Shown here piece after piece: positions 19,722 to 31,591 of a DNA stretch of 64,000 nt. A model generated the notes under the pieces. The model ran no database searches, had not been told where the DNA came from, and worked only from the letters and a program-made list of their open reading frames with translations. The translations under genes were made by a program, and so were the position numbers. This stretch comes from Nemertoderma westbladi (Eukaryota; Xenacoelomorpha; Nemertodermatida; Nemertodermatidae). Each line of letters begins with the position of its first letter. Within the stretch, counting starts at the first letter, position 1. Location of the stretch: NCBI GenBank assembly GCA_032718475.1, contig JAUCBJ010001692.1:1-64000 (forward strand), written 5' to 3'.

Positions 19722-21910
19722 ATAACAGATATAGCTTCTGGATTGCGGTGTAAGCAATCTAGTCGAAAGTACCGGTCGACCGGTAACCAGTAGGCCTGAC
19801 TGCCTGATCATCCGGACCGGTACCTACAACAGTACAGGTACAGCAGTATTATTCGATTTGATTATTATATGCCGGTAGGTCTTAATAATTAATCGGGGAC
19901 GCCTGGTTTTTATTGGGATTTTACTTAGGCCTATTTCTGTCAGTTTTATTTATTTGTAGGCCAGTATTGAGCAGAAGGCGTGTAAGCCTGCTCAGATTGT
20001 GCAGATAATTTGTAGGCTTGACTGTTGGCAAACTGTTGATTAGGTTTGAACGGATTGCAGTGCATGTAGAGTGTATGTCCGATAAAGAACGGTTAGGAAG
20101 TAGGGGCAGCCATAGCTGTAAGGTAAACCCCCATCTAAAGAATAAGTCGTACTACTGGGTTAGAACGCATACTACTTAACCATTTCGGAGTCTGCATGTC
20201 CTGTGGTTTATTTAGGCTTGATAGTAGTCTGCCATCGTTTAGTCTGTACTTTGTTTGTGTAGTCTGTACGGGTAGCGTATAATTTTATTTAGATAATTTG
20301 TAGGCTGGATAGTTGTCTGGCTGCTGTTGGGTTTGAGGAAATTTCGGTGTGTGTAAAGCATCTGTCCGATAAAGAACGGTTAGGAAGTAGGGGCAGCCAT
20401 AGCTGTAAGGTAAACCCCCATTTAAAGAATAAGTCTTACTACTGGGTTAGAACGCATACTACTTAACCATTTCGGAGTCTGCATATACCGTAGTTTGTTT
20501 AGGCTTGATAGTAGTCTGTCAGTATTTGGTCTGCATTTTGTTTGAGTAGTTTGTACGCGTAGCGTAATATTTATTATTCAGAGTTTATGCTATTATTCGC
20601 AACATTCATATCCCCAAGTTTATTCCTACAGTAATTGTGTTTGTTATACATACCGTTATAGTTAAACTAACCCCGGTACTACATCAGGGCTGCTCGGCGT
20701 AGGTAAAGACTGGTGATTTTGTGCACCGGTCACTCTGGCAGATACCGTGGTTCTTTTAGCTGTTCAAGTATTTTTAACTACTGATTATTTGTTGTACAAG
20801 TACTTGTACCTAATTTAGGGTTTAGTGTACAGTGCTTTCCGAAAGCAATTAGTGTATAGGCAGTGTATTTGTGTTGTAAAGTGGTTAATAGGCACGTTGG
20901 TTCTGGTAGACCGCGGTAATTAACTTCTAGGTAGGGACACTCCGTGATACATAACGTAGTACCTATAGCGATACGGTTATAGGTCGTCAGGCGGTGGTAT
21001 TTTCCTATCTGGACAACGCAGTATATTTACTACTACTTATTATTTTCAAATACCGTAGTAACCTGTCCGTTGTAATAACCAGATATTCTAACCCTTTGTT
21101 AGGCTGGTTAGTAGACTTCTTGTAAAATTACCCTAAAAATTTGTATTTGTGTATTTGTAATTAAATTTTTGTGTTTACTTAGAGATTGTAATCTCAACCC
21201 GAATTGTACGTAATTTGTAGTATTAAGTAACTTAGGTAAATTAGAATTATTTGTTTTAGTGTCTAACAAGTAGCACTCCACTGAGAGCGCACAGCTTATG
21301 TGTAGTGACTCCCCCAGAAATAATAACATTTATTTCAACATTGACAAAAACCCATTTCAACGGGTATATATATATTATAAATCAACTCAAACGATTTATA
21401 AATAGTAGGCCTGCCATACAACAATTAGGTCTCAATATCAGTTGGACTACTGCTTAAATAACGGTAATAAAGTAAGTTAAAGTAACCAAGTAACCATTAA
21501 AATTCAGAAATTCAATTATTTAAAATAATTGATATACCGGTATTTACAATATGCTTATTACCTTTATTTTCATAAACTTAAGCTGAAATCATACCGGTAT
21601 TCTGTAATTAATTCTAGTTAATAATTATACTTATATATACTATAAGTGTAAACTGCATACCGGTATCCACGATAGGCCTATTATATATTTATATATATTT
21701 GTGCTAAAATTATATACCGGTATTCTGTGAAAAACCTAGTCTGTAATAATACTTATATATACCCTAAGTATACCGGTATTCTAATATTATATATCACGCT
21801 ACACTGAGTAGCAGTATCGGTAATTAATTACTAGGCTAGCAGTTAACACTGAATTACTAGACTTGCTTTGACTGTAATATAGCAGTAGGCATTCAACTGT
21901 GCAAACAAAC
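19722..21910 (+). other. Plus BEL leader with 287-bp tandem duplication
   Basis: 2.2-kb untranslated leader. A direct tandem duplication of period 287 bp spans about 20,000-20,580; GTCCGATAAAGAACGGTTAG occurs at 20,077 and 20,364. The minus BEL leader (42,934-44,833) has this block only once. The 21,530-21,790 part is AT-rich with repeated TACCGGTAT words, also present in inverted form in the minus copy. Confidence 0.8.
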
Positions 21911-24545
21911 ATGTCTGATACTAAGCAGAACATGTCAGACAGTTTATTAGATGTAACTATCTGCGACTCAGATAAGGGTGTAGAACCGTCTACACCTAAG
22001 TTCACCTCCCACTGTGAGGAAGGTCATCCCTCCAGTAGTAATAACAGAACCGAGGCTGGTCCAACATCGTAGGTCTATCATAGGCACTCGAGCTCAGGTC
22101 AAGCGGGACCAAGAAGCAGCGGAACAGCAACAACTTGCGAGCCAAGAACTTATTTCTCAGCGGCCCAACAGCTCCAGTAGTGAGGATACTGTAGAGCTGA
22201 CACCCGAGCGCGGAGCAAGGATGACGGATGCGGTTTATTCGGATCCCCTTCTCATCCTTCCTGCAGCCGTACTCACTAGGTTATTGATCGCTGTAGAAGA
22301 ACACCAGATCGATTGGGCGAGAAGTAAGCGATCAACTAAAGATAGTTATGAGGGATACACAAGGGAAGAACTGAAGTCTATGGTCGAGTCGCAATGGAAC
22401 TTCCCCGGACCCGGACTCCCGTTTGATTTATCAGAAGCTGCCTGGGAAGACATACACCGGATGGGAGTAGCCAAGGAAACCATCGATCCAGCTGTGTGGA
22501 AGAGGTCCGCAGCCGGATACGCACAGGGATTCTTCAGCTCTATGGAGCGAGTAAAAGAACAACTGTTTCAACAACCTCAAGGACCTCAAGAGCAGGGACA
22601 ACTGCTTTATCAAGTTAGAGAAAGAATTCTGCAAATTAGGCTAATCTTATCGGCCTTCGAGGAGGCTTCTAAAAGAAGACAAGACACGTCGTTGCAAGTT
22701 GCCGTAAAGACTTGGTTTCAACGGGTGAGTCGCCAGGTTCAAGGAACAGCTCAGTGGAAAGCTCAGCTGGAGGAGCGCTCAACCCATGGAGAATCAACAG
22801 ACGCTACTTTTTCCCAAGTGGAAAGTGAAGCGACGGCAGAGAAACCGCATAAGAGGGATGCCATTGACATCTATCTGTCAGACTATCAACGTTTTTTAGG
22901 TGATGAAGAGTTGAGGAGAAGGTTAGAGGGGCTTAGCCCTAATAGTGAAGGAGCCCAGCGTGTGTTGGACGCAATCGATGTGGATAGGTTAGCTGCGAAC
23001 CAAGCTAAATTCAATGAAAGCATCCGCATCGCTAAGGTTCAAGAAGAACAAGTAAAGAAAAAACGTATAGAAGATAGAAAGAAAGCGGCAGAGGCAGCGG
23101 CAGAGGCAAAAGCGGCAGCGGCAGAGGCAAAAGCGGCAGCTGCAGCAGTAGAAGCCGAAAGAAAGGCGGCCGAAGCGGAAAGAAAGGTGGCAGCTGCAGC
23201 AGTAGAAGCCGAAAGAAAGGCGGCCGAAGCGGAAAGAAAAATAGCAGTGGCAGAAGCAGAACGGAGGGCATCTGAAGAGACAACCCAACTAGAGTTGGAA
23301 AATCTTCAAGAGAGACAAGACAACTTTAATAAACAGTTAACAGCTAGTAATATGCAGATGATGAATCGATCTACTCCCAAAAGACAGGGATATACATCAT
23401 CTGAGGAAGGCGATACCACCGATACTGAAGGCAAAGGAAATAGATCTCACTTAAGCAGACGTAAAAGAACATTCCAACGTCAGAAATTGCCTGATTTGCC
23501 TCCAGCTGTTAGAAGGCAACTAAATAACACCAACTTAGGTAGTACAGAACCCACAGACCAAATAATTACAATAGAGAGACTCCCTACTATAGTAGATGAG
23601 CCTGAAATAGTTAGGCCTGTTCCCGAAGCCACCCTTTCGGTCGTAGAGACACCTTTACTCCCTGAACCTACCTCTCAATTCCCGTTGCACAGCACTAAGC
23701 TACCTGTGCCCAGCAGAACAGCCCATGAGACAGTTCATGCCCTGGACTCCGAGCGAAATATTCATGATTTGTCGCCCGTTGTCCCTCGTCCGCCCGCTAC
23801 AACGTTGGCGGATCCCGTTTCGGCGGTTGATTGGGTGGACGAGAGACGGCGGGGGATGGACATTCTCCTCGAAAAGATGGAGGAGAATCGAGTACGCTCC
23901 TCCCAACAGGTCCGAGAGTTAGAAGGGACTGTTCAACAGTTAAAGGGAACCGTAAAGGAAAGTAGGTTAGAGTTGCAAGAAGTACAGCAAAATATCGCGC
24001 TAGAACGTGATAAATTAGTAAATTTACAAAAGGGTATACCACCACCCCTTGTAACAATGTGTCAACCTGTTAGGTCTGAAGTATCTCATGCGCAAGGTGT
24101 GGAGCCTACACGCATCTATACTGCTAGCGAAGTAGAAACTCCTATAGTGAACCCTATTAAGGGTAATTATAGACCTGTTGATAATGATATTCTCTATAGA
24201 CCGGATCATAATCCGAGAAATTTATATACCGATAACTCGATATTAAATAACACGATGGCCCAAGAAAGTTTTACGCGTCAAATGGCTAGAACCGAAGCCC
24301 GGCAAGCGGTAAAGGTGGGAGAGATCGTCAAGTTCAATGGAGATGAGATGAAATGGTTACCTTTTAATGAATATTACAAAGATAACATACAGAACTCTGT
24401 GCTATCTAATGGAGAGAAACTTAGATTCCTCATCGAGTGCTTGGAAGGATCTCCCAAGTTAATGGCGTTAAAGTTTATTGGACATCCTGACGGATTAAGA
24501 CAAGTTTGGGATACACTAAAATCAGGTATGGTAATAGGAATAACA
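21911..24545 (+). pseudogene. gag: BEL gag of plus element
   Basis: The likely start is ATG at 21,911 (MSDTKQNMSDS); a 5-base loss relative to the minus copy near 21,996-22,010 shifts the frame, and the main frame then runs 22,014-24,520. Gag builds the particle and binds genomic RNA in the cytoplasm. The protein has a charged N-terminal half, then an Ala/Glu/Lys coiled-coil repeat (23,085-23,270; AEAKAAAAEAKAAAAAVEAE). A Ser/Pro-rich middle and a second coiled coil (RELEGTVQQLKGTVKESRLE) follow. A DUF1759-like core (VKVGEIVKFNGDEMKWLPFN), typical of BEL/Pao gag, closes it. A 1-base loss at about 24,520 ends the frame in TAG at 24,546. Zinc knuckles follow in the next frame. Confidence 0.85.
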
Positions 24546-27500
24546 TAGCTGGGTATTTGTATGCAAAGTTAGTAGCGCCCCGAAAGTTTATTAGCAGCGG
24601 GATTATAGAGTTTTCCGACGAGATTCAGGAGATCTGTAGACAATTAGATTGGCTAGGTAAGTCTCATGAGTATCAGAGTGCTATGGTTATTAGAGCAGTG
24701 GCTTCTACTTTACCGAAGGGTGGAGTAGGTACACGCTGGGATAAGAAAGTGTTATATATGATGGAACAACAACGACGAGACCCTACCATGGCTGATCTCA
24801 TGTCATTCCTAGATGGAGAAGTGAAATTACAGCTCCTGAAACTGTCCAGAGAGAAGACACCGGAAAACAAGGTAAGTGAAAAACCCGTCGCTAGGAGAAA
24901 GGTAACACCAGTGTGTTATACAGATGATGGCGAAAGCCAGACTTCTCAAGGAGAAGATAGCGGGAAAGATACTGACAGATCTTATTACGTAAATAAAATG
25001 CCTAAAGATCAGGTAAGTAAATTCAAGTCTCGAACAAATGACAGGAGAGAACAGGTAAGAAAAACTCCTACGTCTCCCAAGAGAATTCAGGTGAGAAAGC
25101 CCGAAGAAAAAGCAAGTGTACACAATGTTACTCAGAGTAAAGTAAGTAACATCAAACCGAAATGTGCGCTATGTGATGGGACCCATCGCTTAAATATGTG
25201 TGATGAATTTCTAAAGAAATCATTAACTGAGAGACGTGAAGTCATGTGGGACAAGCGGTTGTGCTATAATTGCCTCAGACAAGGACACCAACGGCGAACC
25301 TGTTACTCTGACACAAGATGTGCCAAGTGCGGTGCGAAACATCATATCTTGTTGCACACTGAATTCGAGCGAAATAGTCCGAGTCAGGTAAGTGATTCCG
25401 AACTACATGTCCAATTCAGTGATGTGAACGACACTGATCAATCTAAGATGGAAGGATTCTATACGGACGAGTTCTCCGACGAAAACGAATCCTGTTACAT
25501 GATAAATACCACAGTGTATCGAGCACTCATTTATGAAAAAGATACAGACATTGACCTCGCTCTAACTACTTCTGATCGACAACCATCTTGGAAAGCGCCA
25601 ACTTCCAATGTAGGGATTAGAGAATTTCCTGTGGTACAGGTAAGGGTCCATGGACCAAAAAGGAGTTATGTAGTGAACGCCCTCCTTGACTCCGGTAGTA
25701 CAGGAACATTCATCGACAAAGAGCTAGCCGAAGACATATTCGCTGGACAACCCAAGTTCCGAACTAAGCTAAACATGTCAGGAATTATGCAAGTTTGGAA
25801 ATCCACAGTAACCGTGGATTATTATGTAGGTGCGTTGTCCGCCCCCCAGGACGAACTAGGAGAACATAGCATAAGGTCAGTGAAAATGGTGGCTATAAAG
25901 AACTTCGCTACTACTCAAGCAGACCTTTATAATTGGGGCGAGGATGAGAGCATCCAACATCTTAAGATACCTCGATTCCAGACAGATTATCCTGGAGTGC
26001 AAATACTCATCGGTCAAAATGCGCATGAAGCGCTCGAGACATTAGAGAAACGACCTGCTCAACCGCAACCTCTACAAGTTTATGCGGGAAGAACTAGAGT
26101 AGGTTGGTACTTTACTGGCCCTTCCCGTAGAACTCTCATGGAAAGATTACCGAAAGACCAGGTATATCAAGCACGAGAATGGGAAGTTGAGAACAGTGAG
26201 TTCGACGATCCAACTGAGGGAACTCCATACTCCTCAGACAACGACGATATACATCAACTCTTCGATGAGGAGAATGCCATCGATCTCCTTAAGGAAAGCG
26301 AGACTTGGCAAAATCAAGTGAACTTATGTCAACTCCTTCTCCCATCCGAGCGAGACGACTATAACGACGAGCTTAATGACGTCATTGAACGTTATAATGC
26401 CAAGACTCGGGATGAACACGCCGTGAGATTCTTTACTCAAGAGGTCGTAGAGCCCAACTCCTACGATAAGGCCCTATCGGTGGAGGAAGAAAGAGCCAAG
26501 CAGATCCAAGCGACAACTACTCGTTTCTTAAAGATCAAGATAGGTATGAGATCGGACTTCCTTTCCGAAAGCGAGAACCAAAGTTTATTAACAACAGACC
26601 TTTGGCGGAGAAAAGAATTGCTCAACTACATCGACGCCTTACGGCAAATTCTTCAGCTAAAGAAATGTATAAAACACAGTTGAAGAAGTTTATTAGCAAG
26701 GGATATGCGGAGCTAGTACCGGAAGAAACCCCTATAACTGAGAGAACGTATTACTTAACTCACCATTACGTTCCCAAACCCGGTAAACCCCATGAAATAC
26801 GAGTGGTGTTTGACGGTTCCGCCCTTTATATGGGCCAATCTCTTAATTCTGAATTGTTACCCGGACCCAACTTACTCCAATCCTTGTTGGGAATACTACT
26901 AAGATTAAGACAATACTCCATTGCTTTCGCCTCAGATATAGAAGGCATGTTCTTACAAGTCAAAGCGCTGGATAGGGATGGAGATAGCCTACGATTTTTG
27001 TGGTGGCCTGAAGGAGACCTCAATAAGAAACCGGTGGAGTACTGGATGACCATCCAAGCTTTTGGGATAATCTCGAGCCCTTCAAACGCCTGTTCCGTGG
27101 TACGCACCACTGCGGATGACAACCGAGACACCTTCTCTAAAGAAGTGATCGACAATATCAAACGAGACATCTACATGGACGATAATCTGAAGTCCCTTCC
27201 ATCAGTCGAAGAAGCCATTGAGGTCGCTAAAGGAACGGTAGAGTGCTTAAAAAGAGGTGGATTTCGATTAACTAAATTCACCAGCAACTCCCGTGAGTTT
27301 CTGGAGTCGATCCTGGTAGAAGATCGAGGAGTAAAAGACCTAGATCTAATAAAGGATGATCTCCCAGAAACTAAGACCCTTGGTTTGAAATGGGACACAG
27401 AAAGAGACATCCTGTTTTTCCAATTAAAACAGCGAGATAATCCAGTTCGGACTAAACGGATTTGTTTAAGTATCCTGAGCACTTATTTCGATCCATTGGG

Positions 27501-27632
27501 ATTTATTAGCCCAGTTATATTGATTGCTCGGAGTTTAGTACAACAAATGTGGCTTGAAAACCACTCATGGGACGATCCACTTAAGGGAGAATTATTAAAG
27601 AAATGGATGAAATGGGAAGATTCTCTGTTATT
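24525..27632 (+). pseudogene. pol: BEL gag C-terminus, protease and reverse transcriptase of plus element
   Basis: Two frames, 24,525-26,530 and 26,535-27,632, offset by a 1-base loss in the A/T run near 26,528 relative to the minus copy. Zinc knuckles: CALCDGTHRLNMC, CYNCLRQGHQRRTC and CAKCGAKHH (25,160-25,350). Aspartic protease: NALLDSGSTGTFIDKELAED with DSG at 25,688-25,696. RT: YYLTHHYVPKPGKPHEIRVV, then FASDIEGMFLQVKA (motif A Asp), AFGIISSPSNACSVVRTTAD, and YMDD at 27,172-27,183. The domain order and RT are Pao/BEL type. The frame ends at WEDSLLL, where the minus copy continues into RNase H; here RNase H and integrase are deleted. Confidence 0.9.
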
Positions 27633-27635
27633 GTG

Positions 27636-29006
27636 ATGTGTTATCTCTCTGATGTGTTATTCGAGGAGGAAAGAATACAACGATATGGAGATGTGGAAAC
27701 ATATACCACACAATATTTAAAGTATAAAGACCTGCCTAATGCTAGCGAATGTGCTACCTTGTGGCATCCTGTGGGAATGACAATCGAAAACGCCACTAAA
27801 GAGTGGAACGAAACTCTTAACGTTATCGAGATGTATGGAGTTGTCACTTACGATAACGAAGGTAGCGTTCCGGTTGGAGAACTTGGAACTACGCGGATGA
27901 TACACATACGAGGACTCGCTGGTTCTACCCACGTATTTACTCGAGCATGTTCCGACGTTATTGATTATTCTTTTGAAACTCTTACTGAGACACAAAAGAA
28001 ACTCCGACATGGACAATTTGAACTCGCGCAGCGTTACGTCACCGACACCGAGCGCAAGCCGGCCATGGGTATCGATGGATCGATGTTACCCCAACCCGTG
28101 CTCGAGATGCTGTTTAACGAAGGAATCCTTAAAATCGGCTCAGCTGTTTATGGAGACCTACAGAACGACTTTCGGAATATGGAGAACATTCCATACCCCT
28201 TCGTTGATACTCAGCTGATTGCTCCTTGGGCAGAAGGCCGAGGTTTCTTCCGCACTATGTATGCCAATACACCCAGCGGAATTACCAAAGTACAACGAAC
28301 CTCCATCGGACATCTTGCCTTTCAAGAATACGGATGGAATTTCAAGGTTGGAAATCCTATAAATTACCAACAAGTATACGGAGATCATTATTCTTGTTTA
28401 TACTTTGATGGACCATTGACCGCACCTGGAGCCGTGTATAGCTTTATGAGTGTTCCACTTCGTCCCTCCTTAGCTATATACACGATCTTTGAAAACGCAG
28501 CACTTGCCGGTTGGCTAGCCGATGTGTGCAGTCGTACCATACGCGCCCATCCCTTAATACTTGGAACCAAACTCGCCAAGTTAGATGAACACAATAAATT
28601 CATCCGCTTTGAATGTTTCAGGCGCTTTCTGACTCCGTTCCGTAACGTTGATAGTCAGTTCAAGGACCGCGCTCTGACCAAACTCAGCCTGAGAGACTCA
28701 GCGGCGGAGAAGCTAAACAGCGCGGGATTTGCCCTTTTTCAGGACGTTTGTATACAGAACTTGCACTCATCTGTTATACAAAGACCCCGAATACCCACGG
28801 GTTATTCTGTCGTCGAAGTTCAGACAGTGGGTCCACTTGCGGAGACAGCCGCACCTACCTCAGCTATGCAATTGGAAGACGAACCAATATGCTTAGAAGC
28901 TGAAGCGATTCAGCCTACAGCGCCCCGGAGCAGCGATAATGACTACATCTTAAGAGTGGTATCAAGGTCCACAATATCTCACCACATACGATTATCGACA
29001 CGCTAA
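27636..29006 (+). CDS. BEL accessory ORF A (unknown family)
   Basis: 456-codon frame directly after the deletion that removed RNase H/integrase, so its true N-terminus may be lost; the first in-frame Met is at 27,636. No signal peptide or clear membrane helix is seen, so it does not look like an envelope protein. Recognisable blocks are MGIDGSMLPQPVLEMLFNEG, PWAEGRGFFRTMYANTPSG, GHLAFQEYGWNFKVGNPINY and GPLTAPGAVYSFMSVPLRPS. The C-terminal block GFALFQDVCIQNLHSSVI, followed by EPICLEAEAIQ, recurs in the diverged third BEL copy at 52,750-52,880. That shows protein-level conservation. The minus BEL copy lacks a matching ORF. I do not recognise the family. A nucleoprotein or capsid-like role is conceivable but unproven. 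Confidence 0.7.
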   Translation: MCYLSDVLFEEERIQRYGDVETYTTQYLKYKDLPNASECATLWHPVGMTIENATKEWNETLNVIEMYGVVTYDNEGSVPVGELGTTRMIHIRGLAGSTHVFTRACSDVIDYSFETLTETQKKLRHGQFELAQRYVTDTERKPAMGIDGSMLPQPVLEMLFNEGILKIGSAVYGDLQNDFRNMENIPYPFVDTQLIAPWAEGRGFFRTMYANTPSGITKVQRTSIGHLAFQEYGWNFKVGNPINYQQVYGDHYSCLYFDGPLTAPGAVYSFMSVPLRPSLAIYTIFENAALAGWLADVCSRTIRAHPLILGTKLAKLDEHNKFIRFECFRRFLTPFRNVDSQFKDRALTKLSLRDSAAEKLNSAGFALFQDVCIQNLHSSVIQRPRIPTGYSVVEVQTVGPLAETAAPTSAMQLEDEPICLEAEAIQPTAPRSSDNDYILRVVSRSTISHHIRLSTR

Positions 29007-29061
29007 CTATGTTTCTCGAAAACGTTGTCGATTATGCGCATCGAGAGACCATTTCACCCCT

Positions 29062-29955
29062 ATGGACTCAGACGTACCCTGCTCCTATTTCCACGAACAA
29101 CCAATGATGGAGATATATTGTGCGTATTGCAGACTTAATAACTCTCATATTTTTGCAGTCTGCCCCCAATTTATGACTCAATGCCACCACTGTCAACTTA
29201 AAGGACATGCCAGTTATAATTGCCCCTTTAATCACGATTTAGAGAGCGTAGACGAAATGATTACCCTGCGATACATTCGAGCTTGGGAAGCGAACGCGGA
29301 TTTACATTGTGAGTCCCGTCATCGATACTACCCTGGACGCTCTTACGAGGGAGTTTACGCATTCCATCCTTATTTATTAGCGTCTGTGGAACAAAAAACA
29401 CGCATACCGAGTTACGAGCTAATGAAGCGTGTTGGTGAGTGTATTTCCACTAAATTTGTTAGAAGATACCTTAGGAACGTCAATCCTAACGATATTACTT
29501 CATACCATTTGATCAATTATATCCGTCAAGACCCTGAGTATGGCGATTTATTTATCAACTCGCACCCTGAGTTAAAGGAAGTATCTCGACGGCCCTACGA
29601 ATATCGAGCCCGAGAACGCGAGCTGGAAAGAACTATTAAACCAAGGAAGTTTCTCACCACCCCTGGTCCGCCTACCGCCATTACCCAGACAACCCGTCAA
29701 GGACCCGTAGGAGCTGCTGTCCTGAGGCGCGCCCTAAAGGCTGTTAGACCTCGCTCCACGGAAGTTGATATCGATCAACCAGGTACCTCGACCGGCGGAT
29801 ACACCGATCGCAATCCGAAACCTTCTGATGCAATTGTATTGCACCCTTCACCCAGGAGTTACAGCCCTCCTAGTAAAGTGGCTCGCCCCAAAGAGAAAAG
29901 GACTCTTACTAGCCTCAAAAAACTGCGTAAACGCCGTCCGCGTAAGAAAGACTAA
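29062..29955 (+). CDS. BEL accessory ORF B: zinc-knuckle protein with basic tail
   Basis: 297 codons from ATG 29,062. The same frame is open upstream past 28,972 and adds a CRLC...H motif, so B may be a fused or frameshifted continuation of ORF A rather than a separate gene. Zinc motifs: CAYCRLNNSHIFAVC (C-x2-C-x5-H-x4-C) and CHHCQLKGHASYNC, an exact CCHC knuckle (C-x2-C-x4-H-x4-C). The C-terminus is Pro/Ser-rich and ends in a nuclear-localisation-like LKKLRKRRPRKKD. It likely binds nucleic acid. The last ~120 residues match the end of the minus BEL extra ORF (31,592-31,950) closely, but the zinc region does not. The stop is 79 bp before the 3' LTR. Confidence 0.75.
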   Translation: MDSDVPCSYFHEQPMMEIYCAYCRLNNSHIFAVCPQFMTQCHHCQLKGHASYNCPFNHDLESVDEMITLRYIRAWEANADLHCESRHRYYPGRSYEGVYAFHPYLLASVEQKTRIPSYELMKRVGECISTKFVRRYLRNVNPNDITSYHLINYIRQDPEYGDLFINSHPELKEVSRRPYEYRARERELERTIKPRKFLTTPGPPTAITQTTRQGPVGAAVLRRALKAVRPRSTEVDIDQPGTSTGGYTDRNPKPSDAIVLHPSPRSYSPPSKVARPKEKRTLTSLKKLRKRRPRKKD

Positions 29956-30022
29956 CTGTTTAGAGTATTTTTATATTTTAGAAACTGTGATTTGTTATAT
30001 TTTATAGACTTAAATCCCATTT

Positions 30023-30033
30023 TCTGGGAGCGG
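30023..30033 (+). promoter_or_regulatory. Polypurine tract of plus BEL
   Basis: TCTGGGAGCGG directly abuts the 3' LTR start at 30,034. Its complement CCGCTCCCAG stands in the equivalent place of the minus element (31,514-31,523), as expected for the plus-strand DNA primer. Confidence 0.7.
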
Positions 30034-31204
30034 TGTAAAAGCTTTTGCGTCATTAACCGGTTATTTTCCCTTAAAGTACTCTGTAGTTGGTTTACCAGGC
30101 ATAAAAAGGCTGTGTCCTTGCTGTACTGGTGTTTTAGAGGACATAAAAGTCATTTCTTCTGTATTTGTACTTTAGAGGACATAATCCGCAATCTCGTGAC
30201 GCGATAAGCTAGATACTCTTGAAAACAGTGTCGCTACCATGACGACGGCTAACAGCTGATATTGCCACGTCGACATTTCTTTGTTTCTTTGTTCTCTCGT
30301 GGTTCGGTTGACCAATCAGAGCGTTTTTGTCTCTGTGTTGGAGGTATATACAGAACTCAGTAGTTCAGTGTTATGTTTTTTGCCCAGAGCCTAAGAACAT
30401 CGGCTTTTGGCACCTCCGTATATCAGCATTCTTTAGCTTTACATTAGTAGGCTTAATTATAGAACGTATATCTGTTATCATACAAATCAAACTACTTACA
30501 AACCAATTCAATGCTGTTCAGTGTTTTTGTTTATATCTTACTAATATTACTGCTTTTGCTGTCGGTTGTTCATTATATTGGTTGATGAAATATTATATCG
30601 GAATACTGATCAATAGTCAGACACCCCACCTTCTTGATATACTAAAGGTTAGAGAGACCGGTTACAGATAAACGATTGCGACCTATGTTGAGTGGTTTGA
30701 AGTGAATCTAATGCTATTTCATATGCCCAACATAAATTGTCTGTTGCTCTCTTTATACGTGACCAAATTTAGTGAAGGTCGGCAGATTAGTGTGCAGTAT
30801 TGTGCAGCATTGTGTATGATTGTAACTGATAACAAAGCATCTCCTAAAGAATGCGCCATATACGTAAATCTATAGCCTTTTCGTTGTGTCTAGTTTAAGT
30901 CATAACTCTGTTTACATATTTAGAGCGCCACGTCCTAAAGGAACTGTTAATATTTCCCGAAAGTGAATAATATTTGTCAGAGATTATATTACGATCAGTC
31001 GAATAATACGGTAGGCTTACACCATCAATCATTAAGCTCCGAACTCAGTCTCCCGGGTATATCCAACGGGTGAATGATTGCGCATAGACTGGCTTCGGCT
31101 AATGTAGTGTATCAAATACTCGTCATAAGCTAAAGAATATATATCATCCAAAAGACATCCTAATTTGGCAGGTTAAACTGTCAAAGGTCTTAAAAGCGCA
31201 AACA
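30034..31204 (+). repeat. 3' LTR of plus BEL
   Basis: 1,171 bp, nearly identical to the 5' LTR. I saw two substitutions, at about 30,521 (T for A) and 30,887 (G for T). CCAAT at 30,312-30,316 and TATATA at 30,345-30,350 repeat the LTR promoter. It is followed by target duplication GTATG at 31,205-31,209. Confidence 0.95.
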
Positions 31205-31209
31205 GTATG

Positions 31210-31513
31210 CACTGTCCAACACAAAATGAAAATCGCTCTGATTGGTTGAGCCGAACAAAGAAAGCCAAAAGCTACACGTCGACATCTCAGCTGATAGATG
31301 TCGTCATCTGAAATACACTGTATTAAGAGTATTCTGGTGCATTGCGGCATAAAATTGCTAGTTATGTCCGCTAAAGTACACATACAGAAGAAATGGCTTT
31401 TTATGTCCACTAAAACACCTGTACAGTAAGGAAACGGCTTTTTATGTCCGCTAAAACACCTACAGAGTACTTTGCGGGGAAAATAACCAGCTAATTCCGC
31501 AAAAGCCTTTACA
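31210..31513 (-). repeat. 3' LTR of minus BEL, part 2
   Basis: Outer (U3-start) 304 bp of the minus element's 3' LTR, ending AAAGCCTTTACA. Joined with 17,669-18,550 it gives a 1,186-bp LTR. GACATAAAAAGCC-type blocks are repeated in tandem here (31,370-31,460). Confidence 0.93.
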
Positions 31514-31591
31514 CCGCTCCCAGAAAATGGGATTTAATTCTATAAAATATAAAAAATCACAGTTTCTAAAATATAAAAATACTCTAAACAG

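Larger units (their letters stand above)
18551..31204 (+). mobile_element. BEL/Pao LTR retrotransposon, plus strand, young but defective
   Basis: LTRs of equal length (18,551-19,721 and 30,034-31,204, 1,171 bp each) start TGTAAAAG and end GCAAACA. By eye they differ at about two positions. The element is flanked by the 5-bp duplication GTATG. The interior has a long leader, gag, protease, RT and two 3' ORFs (A, B). A purine-rich GGGAGCGG directly before the 3' LTR is the likely polypurine tract. RNase H and integrase are missing: the frame jumps from the RT connection region to ORF A at about 27,626. Three frame-breaking indels lie in gag-pol relative to the minus copy. It probably moved using another copy's enzymes. 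Confidence 0.95.

Noticed and set aside
22989-23288. Minus-strand frames rich in Phe/Leu/Cys opposite gag (also 41,593-41,925 on the plus strand)
   Set aside because: Antisense of the Ala-Glu-Lys coiled-coil repeat; same artefact in both BEL copies.
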